From: Elysia chlorotica
Lineage: Eukaryota > Mollusca > Gastropoda > Plakobranchidae
NCBI GenBank assembly: GCA_003991915.1
Contig: RQTK01000109.1
Span: 265,238 to 329,237 of the forward strand
DNA: 64,000 nucleotides
Direction: 5' to 3'
Positions 1 through 13,765 of this stretch are shown in pieces. How positions within the stretch are numbered: the stretch's first letter is position 1; every line of letters begins with the position of its first letter. Under the pieces are notes generated by a model. It made no database searches. It worked only from the letters and a program-made list of their open reading frames with translations, and was not told where the DNA came from. Both the position numbers and the translations under genes were made by a program.

Positions 1-3000
1 AAAAAGTTATTGATAGCAGAAGAGAGGAAAAAATCTGTTGTCAGAATGCTGTTGACCATCATAAAACTAAACTATTGGTAAGCTCTAAGTCGCATTTTGT
101 TACTTATCCTTTTTTTCTTCACTATTAACTTCCTAAGGAGGTATAATTTCTTGATTATCTACTTCAATCACAGTTTAAGAATGCAATTATGATGTATACA
201 TTTTCTTTTCTATTTCTTATTTCCATCTTTATTCATTTTTTAACTTTTGCAATATGGTAGTAATAACAGAATAATATATCAAAATAGATTGCTTGAAATC
301 AAAAAGATCTGTATGTTTGGTATTGTTCATCAATATGAGTACTGCATGTTAAGTAAATGTTTACAATTTTTTTCAATCACTTGATAAAAATCACCGTATA
401 AGATGCAAGCACACATGTTCTTGTATAATCCTGAATTTTAAAAACAAATTTTTTTTTTCTTTCTGTACATATAGGCCTACACTTAACATAGATAAGTTGA
501 AATTTTGCCACCAGAGAAGTTATTATTTATGTCTCAATTCTTATGAAGCATTCTAAGTGTGCCAGAGTAAATTGATGTCCCAATAAATAGCCACCGACAT
601 TTAGTCATAAAGGCAGTCCCTTATAAGTGGGCCATGAGGCATCCAACATGGTCAGTCTTATTCTTAGCTACATTTGGTACTTGTTAACATGTCAGGCTCT
701 AAGTTGTTTAGAAACAAAGATTGAGATGATCAATAACATGTCCAATAGAAGAGGCAAAGGGTTTCAAGAACGTTTTGGTTATTATTAATCAGTAATTGAC
801 TTTGTGTTAGGCACAAAAATGTCTACCTATAACTTGTAAGTGAGAAAATAAGTATTAAAATGTATTTAAACGCACTTAAATAGCATCATACACTTTATAT
901 TTCAGAGAGTTGGTGTTGATGCGTTTCGTTTGAATGTTGTGCACTCCCATATTAAAGTTATGAGGATTCAGTTGGCACAGCAGCTACATACTGTCCAGGT
1001 AGTGTTTCTATGACAATGATAGATAATTATGCTTACTTTTGCAAGAGAGGAAATTGTAATGTTATACCCATTGTCTTGCTTTGTTTTTATTCAGAGAAGT
1101 AGCCTATAATTTTATCTATGAGATGCAGCAAGCTTTGAGGTAAAGAAATGTATTATAGTAATACTAATAGTAAGGTAAACATATTGTTTTATGAGGCATT
1201 TCTTTTCGTACTATACTTAAAACTTTTGGCGTTATTGCAACACTCTATAATCTTTTTGTAACTCTCAGATACTTTGATTAAAATATCTTTAGATGTTCTC
1301 TTTGGGTTGTTTTTTTTATTTGTTGAAATGAACATTAGCTTTTATTAATGTGATTTAAATTTTTTGAAGGATCAGCTGGTAAAGAAAATAATGCTTGATT
1401 GTTATTTTTGTTTTCATGGATATAAAAAAAAAAGAAATTCCTACAGGAAAGCTTTCAATTCTGCTGATTTGCTTCATAAGTTGGAATAGTGGGTTTCTTA
1501 TAATATCAATGAATTTTTGGAAAAATAAATTGGTGTTAAACATTGCAGTTACAAAGGCGTGCATGGTATAAATGGGCCTCTGCTTTAGAGGAAAGAGAGG
1601 ATCATCAGCTTGCAAATAAATTTGAAGTTGCAATAAAGCATTACAAGTAAGTTTGTTTTTTTGCCTTAAAAATAGTGTATACTACTTTACTAAGATCATA
1701 AATTTGTTTGAATTTGCATCTTACTGGTTTGGTAGTTCTTATGGATCAATTCAATTTGTTGTCCTTGTTTTTTTTTGGTGGGGGGGGGGAGGTTTGATGA
1801 TGAATCAACACATATGCTTGTCTTCTTTCAGCAAATAAATTTTTGTTTTTAACTTTTTTTGTCGCTCTCTTCAGCTAAGCTTTTTATGTTGGTATTGTAA
1901 GAGATAAAATGTGCAAGTATTACACTTTGTACTTTTTTTAAACATTTTTGTCCAATTATGATGCTATATTGAGAACATTGTAAACACATCATCATTATGG
2001 TTATGTTATTGTTTAAATCAGTTTAGGCAATAGGAAACAAATTGGTTCTGTGTATATCGTTCTTTTAAAGTTCAGATTTTAGTATAGATTTATCTTTTTT
2101 TCAGTGAAAGAATAATGCGATTGTGCTTCATTTCTCTGGTGGATTATGCCACTATGCGTCAACAGAGAAAGGTTAGTTTTTAATTGCTGGTAAAGATGAC
2201 ATTGTGTGTATAGAAAATCTCTCTTGGATTATGAAATATACGATCACATCTATTGAATGAAGAACATATTAGTTAAGAACTATAAATTAAATCAATTCAT
2301 ATGTTCAAAATATATCTTTTTTTTTAACAATATCAACATGCGCCAACATTTTTTTTTTCAGCAATCGTATGCAGTGGCAGATGCTCATTTCTATCTCAGA
2401 TGCATGCCGGTTTATCTTTTCCATATGAAAATATATGTTCACACTGAGAAAAATTGCAGGCATATTGCTGAAAGTGCCATCAACTTTAGAAGGTATTCTT
2501 TCTTATCTCATTGCTTTTCCAAAAACAAAAAACATAAATATCATGCGAGATCCATACTCAAGACATTTGCATTTAAACAGAGAAAATTCAGATTTTAAAG
2601 GATTGGAAAAAAATGTTTATCATTTGTATATTTTAATGTGTTTTTAATATTAAAATTGTTTGAACTCTGTTTTATAGTCAATTTTTATTTTTATTAAACT
2701 TGCTGTGTACAATGCCTACATGTAGATTGTGTGCCCTAATTTCTTTCTATTTTTTGATCCACTTGCCCCAAAGCAATTAGACGTGTTTAGTTATGGTGTA
2801 AAATTTGACTTGAAAAACATTTTATTTAGTTAATATTTATTGTTATGATAATTTCACTTTTTCCAGGACCAGTATTTTCAGTCGAGTGTTTCATCACTGG
2901 AAGGCTGCAGCTGAACAAAAGCGAGATGACCGAATGATGGAGAGAATGGTCTGTTCTTTGTTGAAATACAGCTATTTTCAACCCAATAATTAATTTTATT

Positions 3001-6000
3001 AATGTTAAAATTCCATGGGCTTCTTTCATTTTTATTTACACTGCGAGGGCAATATGTTTGACCCTAGTTCTTTCCTTTAGTTTGTTACTTTTAGTTTTTT
3101 AGACTATCATTTGCATTACTTGACTGGGCTAGTATTTGAAATTTAACAAAGAGTTAATTGAATGAAAACATTGATAAATGATATTCAAACATTGTTTCTC
3201 CCTGATCATATAATTTATGTATCTTGCAGGCCTTGCTTCACAGGGAATCTGTAATGGCTCAGTCAGCTTTTGTTTTGTGGAGGAACAGAGCACAAGAGCA
3301 GCTGTACATCTCTGTAAAAATGGGTGAAGCTGGGAGGCACTATCTGTGGTCGCTCTGTTTTAAGGCTTTGAAAGCATGGCAACAGTACAGGGTCAACCAG
3401 AGAACTCAGTGAGTTGATGTGGAATAAGTCATTTAAATAAGAATTTTGAGGTTAAGATATTCGTCATGGTACTTAGAGTAAGAGTTTCCATAATTTGTAA
3501 ACACTAATATGCTTTGGTATCCATAACTTGACATGTAAAAAAGGGAAAGGAAACATTAAGTCAAAATGAAGCAAGGAAACTAAATAAATAATATATACTT
3601 TGTATTATAAAAATATTAAATTGAATTGAATGTTAAAATCATCTTTAATTTTAATTACAAATGAGATAGAAGATCAAATTCTTTCACAAATGCCTTTCCC
3701 CTTTCCAGTTAAGTAATCTACATGTCTCAATAGCAAAATGTATGTTGATTTAGTCCATTTAACATTATAACTAATCTTTCCTCTTTCTCCCTCCTCAGAG
3801 CTTTGAATAGAGTTAAAGCACTCTGCCATCATGTCCATACAAAAATCCATAAAAGCTTTTCTGTGTGGAAACAGGTGTTGTTTTGATTTTTTGATTTTTG
3901 ATAAAGTAATCTGCTTTTTAGATAATTACCAGTTTTTTTTATTTTTTGTGTACCAATATACTGGTAATCCCATCTTTTTACTTTTAAATTGACAATGATT
4001 TAAGCTAAACATGTGCTATTTTTTAATTTTATTTTAATTATGTACCAGCACAATTATTAAAAGTAAAAATTTATTTACCAAAATTTTGTAGTTCTATTGC
4101 ATTAACTCCGCAGTTTGTTTTTGGTCATCTTTTTTTTTTTCACTTTTTCAGTTTTGCATCAATAACTGACTGTTATAGTTATATTTCAGGTGGTACAAGA
4201 AAAAAAATCTCAACTACAAAAGTTTGAAAAAGCAAAGCATCATCACTCCATAAAAGTTTTGGGAATATGTATAGCAGATTGGAAGAGTCTGGTTATTCAA
4301 AGAAGGAACTTTGCATCTGTCGCAGATGCACGCTGGAATTTTTGCTCTGAAAGACTTTCAAGGTACTGGTTTTGCATTATTGTCGCCTTGAAACATGTAA
4401 ATGTATGAAATAACTAATGTATTGCTATATGTTGTTTTTTTTGTGGTTTTTTTCCGACACGTTGAGGAAAAAAGAAAGAAAATATGAGGGACTTGGATAA
4501 GCTATAGGTTTTCAATTTTTGCCCATTAGTGAAATTGTTCCTGTTTTATCCAAAAGTGGTTGTGGTCTTTTATTTTAGTTTCACACTCATTTTTTAGGAG
4601 CAAGGCTGGTTGTTTGGTGTGGCTTTTTTTCAGTGTAAATTGAAAATCACATAAAAGCGTGCCAGGTTATACTTATAAAGAACTTATTTGTTGATTTTCT
4701 AAGCAGTGAGAGTCCTTTAGTGAAGCATATCCATGACAACCACAAAAGATACATGTGGATGTATCAGATAGGTGACTCAGACTGTGTTGGGCACTTGATG
4801 CTTGATGTCAACTCAAAAAAAGAACATATTTATCTACAAATGTATGATTTCAGCATTACTCCTACTGTCTCTCTTCACTTATCAAAATGAAAGGGGAAAG
4901 GCATCTCATATAAATCTTATAGGCGTGTGTGACTAAATATTTACCATCATTTATGTAAACAAAACACAGAAACTTCATTGGTTCAATTTAGAGGAAATTG
5001 GACCAACAGCCCTGCATTATTACTCCAATTCCCATTTCACACGAGTTGTTGGGACATTTTATTTGGAAGTTCCTAATTGAGAATCTCAGCTTGTAACAAC
5101 ATCTCTTCTGTATGTCTCATGTTTGTGGTTTTACAGACAAGTTCTTGTAGCATGGCACCAGGCAGCTGTAACACTGGCGGCCGACAGAAGGAGGGAAATG
5201 GCAGCAAGTGTTCATCACAATAGATCTCTTTTGCAAAAGGTGGGATAAGACTATAAATTAATCAAATATTTGAAGTTAAGTGAACTGTCTGAAAGAGTGT
5301 TCTCGGGCAGATTTTCATATTGAGAATGGATTATACATAATGATCCTGTTGATGAAATTAAGAGAAAAGATTAATTTTGTTTCACAGAAGTAGCAGATTT
5401 TTAGAAAAAGATCATTATACCATCAATTTATTTGAGGCATCCATGAAAGCTTAAATGAGCTTGGAATTAAGAGGTGAAATAGAACTTAAGCAAAGCTCAC
5501 AATACAAATTTGCTTTGCTCTTCACCCAGGTCCTGCAAGAGTGGCATCGCTTTGCAGCCGTCAAAGTGTACAGGCGAGCGCAGACTCAGCAGCTGCTGCA
5601 TGATGCTGTGGAGCAATTGCAGCAAGGTTTGGATGCTTTTTAGCACCTTATTGTGGATGCATCATTTGTAATTTTTCCAGGAAATGTTTTCACTGGATGT
5701 TGTAAAATTTTAAAATATTGTTTTTCTTATCCGACAGAAGGTCTGAGGCAAAAAGATATCCTTTTCAAAGTTAGGAATACATTCATCTTCCACCATTTCC
5801 ATGTATTTATTTCTCTGTTGCCTGACCATATCATTTAATATAAATAGTGCTTTGCCTATTAAATTAAAATTCTTTGCAATATTTTGAGTCACTTTTTGTA
5901 TTTGTGAGAGTGAGGCTAGTCAGTTGGATATTAGGAGAAAGTATTTTACTCTGAAGTCACTCAGATATATGTTAATCCTCACTTTTTCACAAAGCATGTC

Positions 6001-9000
6001 TCCCTTTTAATTTAGAAAGGGTGGGAATATTTAATCAATTAATCCCATTTTTTTTTTTTTCAAAACGCTTCATTTTTAAAATTGTTACATTTTGTATCAC
6101 ATTTTAGTCAATTTGAAGTCGTATTGGCAAAAATGGCAAGAAATGAAGAGACTCAGTGTAAAAAATGGTCACTTTGTGAGGCAGGCTGAGGAACACCATA
6201 ACAGAAATCTACTGCGGAAAACCGTCCAGGCTTGGAAGGTGTACTCAAGCATCACTCTCAAGAAAAGGGTGAGTCAAGCTATTAACTGATCTTTAAATAG
6301 CTTGAAAGTGAAAACACTAGAGGTGGATACCGTTTCAACATTTTCACTGCTTCTTATGATAGAAAATCATAAACTATTCTATTTCTGATTCTGTCTTTTT
6401 GTGATGAAAATTTTGTATTTTTCCTTTCTTTAAGTCAGCCTATTTTAATCTCAAATGGCGTTTGAATATATTCTCCATTTATGAATAATTCTTAAGTTAA
6501 AGCTTCATTTAGGAAAAGGGCAGAAATTTCAAGTGCTTTTAATTTGGTTCTTAAAATTTAATTTTGTTTTGCTCACTTTAATTTTATAATATCTATTAAA
6601 ATGTGTGTATTTTTTTTTTTTTTTACCCAAACAGACACAGGGTGAAAAAACACTACCTTACTTCCTATTTCAAAACCATAAATATTCTTTCAATCCTGGG
6701 CTTTTCCACGGCTGCTACAAATTTATGTGGAATGATTGTAAGATATGGAGAATTTATACACTGGATGTTCTCACCTAAGTGTCAATAATATTGTTTACTC
6801 GCATTCATTACTCTGGCAAAGATTGCAAACTGTGTGATATTTGTAATCCAATGGACCTGAAGAAATTAGTAACCTTAATGTACATTTTTTTTTATATACA
6901 CTTGTCAAGCTTCTAGCACGGCAGAGCAAATGGTTCCATGATGTGCGATTGAGTGCTAAATTCTATCTGATGTGGAAGGATGAACTTAAGCTAGCTGAGC
7001 TGGAGCAGGAGAAGACAGACCTGGCACTTTGGCAGTGGAGTGTTGTGCTTCAGAAGAAGGTAGTCTTCTCACATATATATTTTTCATATCTCGAAACAAC
7101 TTAGGGAAAAGGCAGAGGACTTATTTGAAAATATAAAATGTTTTGTTTAAAGCATTCTCAAAATGTAATATTGAATCCTTTTTTTTCGATTTTTATTGCC
7201 ACCCTTGTAACGAAATAATTTTAAAATAATTTTTGTACAAAAGGACAATTGTTCAGGCAAGATTATATAAATCATTTATGTCATTAAAAAATTGTGAAGC
7301 AATTGAAGTCAGTATAGATGTAGAGATTCTTTGATACACTCTACCTCACCATTTCTCTCATTGGCATCCACAAGGTTTAATACGTCTGAAAATATTTAGT
7401 CAGCACTGATTATATTGATCTCCAAAGGAAATGAAAACCCTTACTTATGTGCCCTTTGTATTAGGCTGCAGTGAAAATGTATGAAAGGGGGTGTCAGGAA
7501 CTTAACATTGGATTAAGAGCCTTGCCATTTACAGTGTTCACTCTGTTGGATCAAAAAAAAAAAAAACATTTACTTATTTTAGGTACTGCTTGCTTGGCAA
7601 GCCTATGCTGAGTTTCGTAAGCATAAAAAAAAGAGAATGCTTGAAGCTGCCTCAGCATACAGAGCCCAGCTTGTGAGGAACGCCTGCAGCCAATGGTTGG
7701 CCACTGCAGACAGCCTGTCTCACTTCCGATCCTGCATGGCATCACAGCACCAGGCAAAAGCTGTGGTTGACAGTTTCAATAGGGTCCACCGTATTGCCTT
7801 ACACTGGAAAGTCTGGGCTAAGGCCAGGACTTCAGTTAAAAAACAGCAGACAACGAAGACGCCTAAAGATTTTGGCACTGGTGCAACAGCAGCTTCCATC
7901 AGTTATGCATACCCACCTTCAGTATCATCCCTAAGAATAACAGGTGCTCTCCCATCATCGCAACTGCCCATTGCTAGTCAAGTCTATCCAACAATATCAC
8001 AAGCACAAGACGGAAATATCTTGAGAAAGGCTTCTGAGAGAGGCAGTGGATCAGTGCCCGTGCATCATTTTCTGCCGAGACCAGAGCTTGTAATGTCCTC
8101 ACCTGCTCAAATGAGAGGAATGTACACTGGCAGGTCTGTATGTCATAATTAGCAATTTTTAGCTTTATTTCCTTTTTTTGATCATCATTTGAAGCACAAA
8201 AATGATATTAGATTTTTAAAGGTGTTGATTTGGTTTAACATCCAACTTCAGCACTATATGGGCTATGTTGTCGATGGGCTCCAAGACTGACATCTGACAA
8301 TTTTTTGTGCTGCCACACACTAAACATTAAATGATCATATTAAACAGACACCAATCCAACCAGCAGTGATCGATATTGCCAGGACTCGAACCACAGACCT
8401 TTTGAGTTGGAAGCCGATGTTCCCCACTAAATTGACGATTAATACTGATACAAAACAAACCTATCTGTCGTTCTGAAGTGTAACTGCATATCGTGAAGTT
8501 GAATCTAGATTTAGACTGTAGCTTTAATATTCTAAATCTAGTTGTTATCTGATGGTATGGATCTAGATTTTATCTATTTCTGTGATAGTAATCGGGAACT
8601 ACATAGTTGAGCTAGCGGGACAAACTGGCTCAAGTGGCAGACCATCTGGTTCTTATGCTGTATAAGATTAAAAGCACTGGTGAGATAAAGATAATGTAAC
8701 TAGTTTTAAAGCGTAGTCTGTGTATAATTCTATTAATTTTCACTGTGGTGTCTCACTATTGTTGTAATGTAATTTCTTTTGAAGATGTCACATTCAACAT
8801 TATATATTTTCGATGTAACACACATTGACTGAATAAATTTGAATTTGAATTTGAGATGCCTAGTTTGAAACTGACTACTGGGCAATTTATGTATCGGATT
8901 TTGTCTCATACTCTTAGTTTAGTCAATGACAATCGTGTTAGTTCTAATTGCTTTTGGCATGCTAGAAAGCTCAAATTTCCCTCATATCAATGGAAAATGT

Positions 9001-12000
9001 GAAAGGCTCTTTAGGCAACCGTCTTGAAAATATATTTAGTTCTCGCAAAGCCTGGATGTTGCCAATGTGGTGTTTCTGACACTATGAGATGAAAATCGAC
9101 AACAACAAAAAAGGCATTTATTAATTGGCACTTTTATATTTGGTGTGGTTTTTAAAGTGATGGTTAAGCCTGTGTTAAGTCAATATTGACAGCTGAACCC
9201 AAAAAGCCTGCCATCGATTAGGTTTGCAGTGACTAGTTGCGCTAAAAAATTGTTATTTGCTTTTTCAAAAGTTGGCAGCTATGCTTCCAATTTTTGTTAT
9301 GTTAGCTATTATTTTTTCCCCTTACCCCACCTTTTCCCCACCAAGGTTCTAAGACAATGTATTTATAGTAATGCTGTCTTTTTTTAGCAGTGTGAGTGTC
9401 AGTTATAAACATAAAGGTGAGTGTAATTCGCTAAGCTATCAATGTTATTTATAATTCATTGCCAATTAACTAAAAGTATTTTTTTCTAACTTTTAAGCTA
9501 AATTCAATTTGTACTATTTTCTTTTTTCTAATAAACCACAGTCATGCAACAAATAATTTCAAGCAGCGGCCACCCCCAAAGCGGCCAGCTTTCCTAGCAG
9601 AATCTCTCAAAAGGGCTGGACTTTTCGCAGAGTCTCTAGAGGAAAGGTAAATGTTTTAAATCATATTTTCATGTGCTTCTTGACTTTTGAAAGAGAGAAC
9701 TTGGAATTGTTCATTTCTTTGGCTCAGACTGTTCTTTAAATGCTTTAACATGCTCTACCTTAGTGCCTTATGTAGAATTATTTTCAGGATATCGAACGCA
9801 ATGCTGAATGAAAGAGATAATTTTTAACTAATTTTTATTCCCTCTAATAGTTCAACCTCAAAAGAAGTCAGTCAGCCTGATACGGCTGTCAGTGAGCGGG
9901 GCAGCTCACCTGCCCTAAGTGATCTGAACATGCAAGAATATCCACCCACGGGCAGGTTCCAAGCTCATGAAGCAAGAGATGAATCCCTCTCTGCTGAGGT
10001 GAGTGAGTGAGTTATTGTGCTCATGATGTCCTAAGACTGTTAATACATTATACAAGTAGCAGAGATTATTCCTTTATCTCTCTGGGTAGTAAAAGCATAA
10101 AATTGCGTATAAAAAGGTTGGTTAAAATTAAAGTGTATACACAGTGGTTTAAAAGATCCATGTGTAGGATTACCACAGTTAAATTTTATTATACACATCA
10201 ATGTCTTTCAGATACCTCAGTTGGCGCTGAGGACTAACATAAGTAAAATTAATATGCTCTCCAATGGTTTGGAAGCAAGGTACAAGTATGTGTTTAGCAT
10301 AATAACATTCATATATATTCATCCCTCTTAAAGAAAATGATTTTCGTTTTGGTTTTGTTTTTTAATTAAAGAAATATAACAACCTTGATAATTTAACAGA
10401 AAGAGATTTTCACGAGAAGGTACTGTCTCTCCCTCTCCGTATACAGATGGTGAGTGGCTCTGTGTCCAGTGCTGGTGCTGGGGAGGCCGCTGTGAAGCCC
10501 CTGCATCTCCACAACTCGGAGGACACCGACCAGAGCGGGGCGCCCACAGCCACAGGCTCGAGCAGCACGTCTCACTCACCCCATGCCTTCACACCCAGCA
10601 CCCAGCGGTCGCAGTTCTCAGGAAACCCTCTACTGTACTCGTCCCCAGTTTCTGATAACAACACAGCACGGGACACGTGGAGGTCAGCGGTTGGGTCCAG
10701 GCCTGTCCCTTCAGGTGGAGGTAGAAGCAGCGAGATGGCAGCCGGAGAGGGAGGCTTCAGTGGAAAGGCTAACACCAACGTCAGATTGAATTACGATGAG
10801 GAAAACTTACCCACAGTATTAGAAGGGGAAACTGGTGTTTTGTTGAGAGGAAATCTGGACGGAGATGGACTTGGGGATTTCAATAAGGCCAGACAGAAGC
10901 AGCAAGATCAGTATGGTAGTTACAGTGACATCCAAAAGGCACAAACAGCTTCAGATTCTGACCCTTTTGTTCTCCTCAAGCCAGACTATTTCATGAAAAA
11001 ACCTGTTGCATCTTCAGAACTTCAGCTTAAGGAGCAAGAGAAAGACTCCGGGGGTAAGGAAATTGTCAAAAAAAGTTCTTTGAAACACACACCTCGTAAC
11101 TTTGCGAGCCAAGTTACAGACCCCACATCTGGCCTTCCACCAATGGCAGAGTGGAAGTCTTTCAATACAGCCGAATCATCTTTCAATACTGACTATCATA
11201 GGGAGTATGTGGCTCCCCTGAGACGCACTCCCAGAGAACATGCAAGCCCGCGACGCCAAGGTATCCTTCACAACAAGGTATCAGACAGTGACGGAGATGC
11301 TTCGCCCCTCAACACTGCACGCAGCAGGGGAACTGTCACCTTTGCCAATCCCAAGTCTCCAACTCCTGAAGAGGAGCTCACAAACATCCGGGACCGCCTC
11401 AAACATTTTCACAACCAAAAACAAAAGCTAAGGTATGTCAACTCCAAAATGTATTATACCACTTATTATATAATATATATCTTTTTTAATAATAATGTGA
11501 TAAAACAGTCACCTATAGGAACTTTAGGACAGAAGACTCAGAAAAAAGTATTTACTCAGTTTATTTTAAATATGTTTGTTGTCTGTTGTGAATAGAAATT
11601 AGAATGGTGAATTAAAACTTTTTCTCGTTATCATGCTATAGGTAAGCATGGCGTCAATCCAGAAAATCAGCAGCATAATTCATTTTCATTTCCTCCCAGA
11701 AAAAATTGAACTTAATATTATTTACTTGCTTTATGAAGGGCCATGAATTATTACCAGTATTAATATAATGATTCTTAACCACTGGGCTGCGTAGAGATCG
11801 GAAACGGTCTTAATTCCGCATCTGACTGTTCAGAGACTGAAAACAGTCTCTCTACATTTGCCTTCTTTTTTTAAGCAGCAAATATGCCGTTTACCTGGCC
11901 AATCAGTCCGTCTGTAACAAAGTGGAGACTAGACATGTTTGCTTTGATCTTTAGTGCAAAATATGGCTAAAATGTCCGATTATGACAAAATTTTCAGCAA

Positions 12001-13765
12001 TACAAGCAAGGAAGAAGAAAAGAAATTTTAGCTGCCAATCTAACACCCAAAAAAATTAATAGTGAGCAGTTAAGTGGTTAAAGACTACTAGTTGCACTAC
12101 TTACATGCCACTTTTAATTTACCTGTGCTCTGTCCTTTATTATATGGACCCTTTTCAAACCCAATACAATAAGATGAATTTTTTAAGAGAAGGCAGTCCA
12201 AGAGAGACCAGATTTTCATTTTAACGCACAAGCCTTTTTTTTTAATTTTAAATAGGTGGGTTATTTTGCTTTTATAAAAGCAAGTTAAACAAAGTTTTTT
12301 TACATTTACAGATCTCTGAGGAAACAATACCGACAGCTTTCAGACTGGCTGTTAGAACAGCAGCCAGTTCACCATCACGGTGAGGATGATGACAGCCAGA
12401 ATGCTACGGAGGAGTTGAACATGGTATGCTTTGTTGTTTAATAGTTGCTTAGAAACTCTCAGGATGAGGAAATATTCATCGAAACCATTAATTATTTGTT
12501 ATATGTTTAATGTTATTTTTCAAAAGCCCATCAAATATCTTATGATTTATGGTTATATGTGTTTTATTATGTTGAAGTTTTTAGCTAGAGACCCCTAAAC
12601 ATTCAAAAGTACTATATTTTGACCTTTTTCATTTAAAAATTCAGTTGAATATATCTGGTTCTAGAAAGGATAGGGTTGTAATTTTTTCAACCTCTTACAA
12701 TGCATTTTATGCTTTAATTTCTGACTCGTACTGGTGATGGGGGCACCTATTTTCGTTCCTATTCAAAATATTTATGGCAATATCAGCAGTTGTTTAATTA
12801 CTGATAGTTTTTAAAATCAGGTGTAGATTCTAAACCTAGAACACCCGTAGTGTTGTATCCTAAAAGTGACAGAATAGCACTTTACCTGAGTCTAGATTCT
12901 AGATTTCGAATTAGACGTCGTGTAAACTTGAATGGCTGTAACGCATTCAACAATCGGGTAAAGCCTATCTATATCTAATCTTAACTCTAGAAAAAAAATC
13001 ATTGAGTAAGAACTAGAATTTTGATTAGCCACATGGACGTCTGCGTTTTTTGTTTTTCAGTTTTGCTTTCAGCGTATTCCTTCTGACCATTGAGATTATC
13101 AAATTTGAATCGGTAAACAATACTAAACACTGAGAAGATCAGCTTAGCTAGCCCTAGAATGGTGGTGGATACAATCGATAAATAAATCATAACATTGGGA
13201 AACAAGAGAGGAATACAAAATGAACTTAACACTATCGATAATTGAATATCACCATTTTATCATGTTGATTATCCACGCTGCTGGCGGCTTTTAGTAAGGT
13301 AACAGTACGGTTCAGTGTTTATAATAGATCTAGAATATAACGACAATCTGGGCGTTCGCCTAGCCGAACTTCGAGGCTAGGTGTGCAACTGTCTTGGATT
13401 TATAAACTCGTATATATCCTTCGATTACAAAATCGATGATTGCAAACTCGGGAGAAAGGAGTAAATATCACGGAAAGGCGGAAAATATTCCACCTTTAGA
13501 ATGCAAAAATAAGGATATCCGCAGATCCACGGAAAACCATCATCACTTGTGCCTGATTCACCCTGGTTGCCTCACAATGAGAAATATGAGATTTATTTCA
13601 ACTGCTCATAATATTTTAAGGATTATGTGAACCTTTCTTATTTCATTTCAGTTACGGCTTGAAGTTGCAGACTTACAAAGCATTGTTGACAGTCAAAGGC
13701 CTGTTTGTGAACGCCTTGTCATGAGAGCTAAAACTCTGGCTGAAGATATCATCGGAGCTCCTTGA
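1..13765 (+). CDS. SFI1: SFI1-like spindle/centriole protein, 3' portion, 19 exons
   Basis: SFI1 proteins are long helical rods that bind centrin at centrioles, basal bodies and spindle poles. I see exons 3-77 (5' cut by the window), 906-998, 1549-1646, 2105-2171, 2362-2492, 2867-2948, 3230-3408, 3799-3874, 4190-4362, 5137-5239, 5530-5626, 6108-6268, 6910-7059, 7583-8133, 9542-9646, 9851-9998, 10447-11432, 12312-12423 and 13652-13765 (TGA). All have AG/GT borders and phases agree, giving 1,166 codons plus stop. The first fourteen exons encode tandem centrin-binding repeats of the A..H....LL...F..W type, e.g. AVDHHKTKLL, AFVLWRNRA, KALKAWQQYR and HHNRNLLRKTVQAWKVY. Then comes a low-complexity Ser/Pro-rich region with KRPAFLAESLKRAGL, followed by a C-terminal coiled coil (EEELTNIRDRLKHFHNQKQKLR onward in shortened form: NIRDRLKHFHNQKQKL). 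The family call is firm; the missing N-terminus lies upstream of the window. The exon 13 acceptor (caag at 6906-6909) is weak but is the only in-phase choice. Confidence 0.86.
8222..8432 (-). mobile_element. tRNA-headed SINE, degraded
   Basis: Lies in SFI1 intron 14. Read on the minus strand it has the family order: tRNA-like head with a B-box relative ('ggttcgagtcctgg'), body with 'gtgtgtggcagcacaaaaaa'-like text, then 'tgttggatgttaaacc' near the 3' end. It matches the cleaner copies at 35523, 48325 and 57691 but is the most diverged. Confidence 0.6.
8865..9285. repeat. Interspersed repeat, copy A
   Basis: About 420 bases in SFI1 intron 14 resemble 16141-16563. Shared anchors include 'gcatgctagaaag', 'caaagcctggat' and 'tggtgtttctgacacta'. 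By eye the copies are clearly more diverged (roughly a fifth of positions) than the SFI1 duplication units. No coding signal was seen and the family was not recognised. Confidence 0.65.

Noticed and set aside
10212-10279. Possible extra SFI1 exon between exons 16 and 17 (IPQLALRTNISKIN...)
   Set aside because: It has AG and GT borders and is open, but it ends in phase 2, whereas exon 17 must start in phase 0; including it would hit a stop at once.
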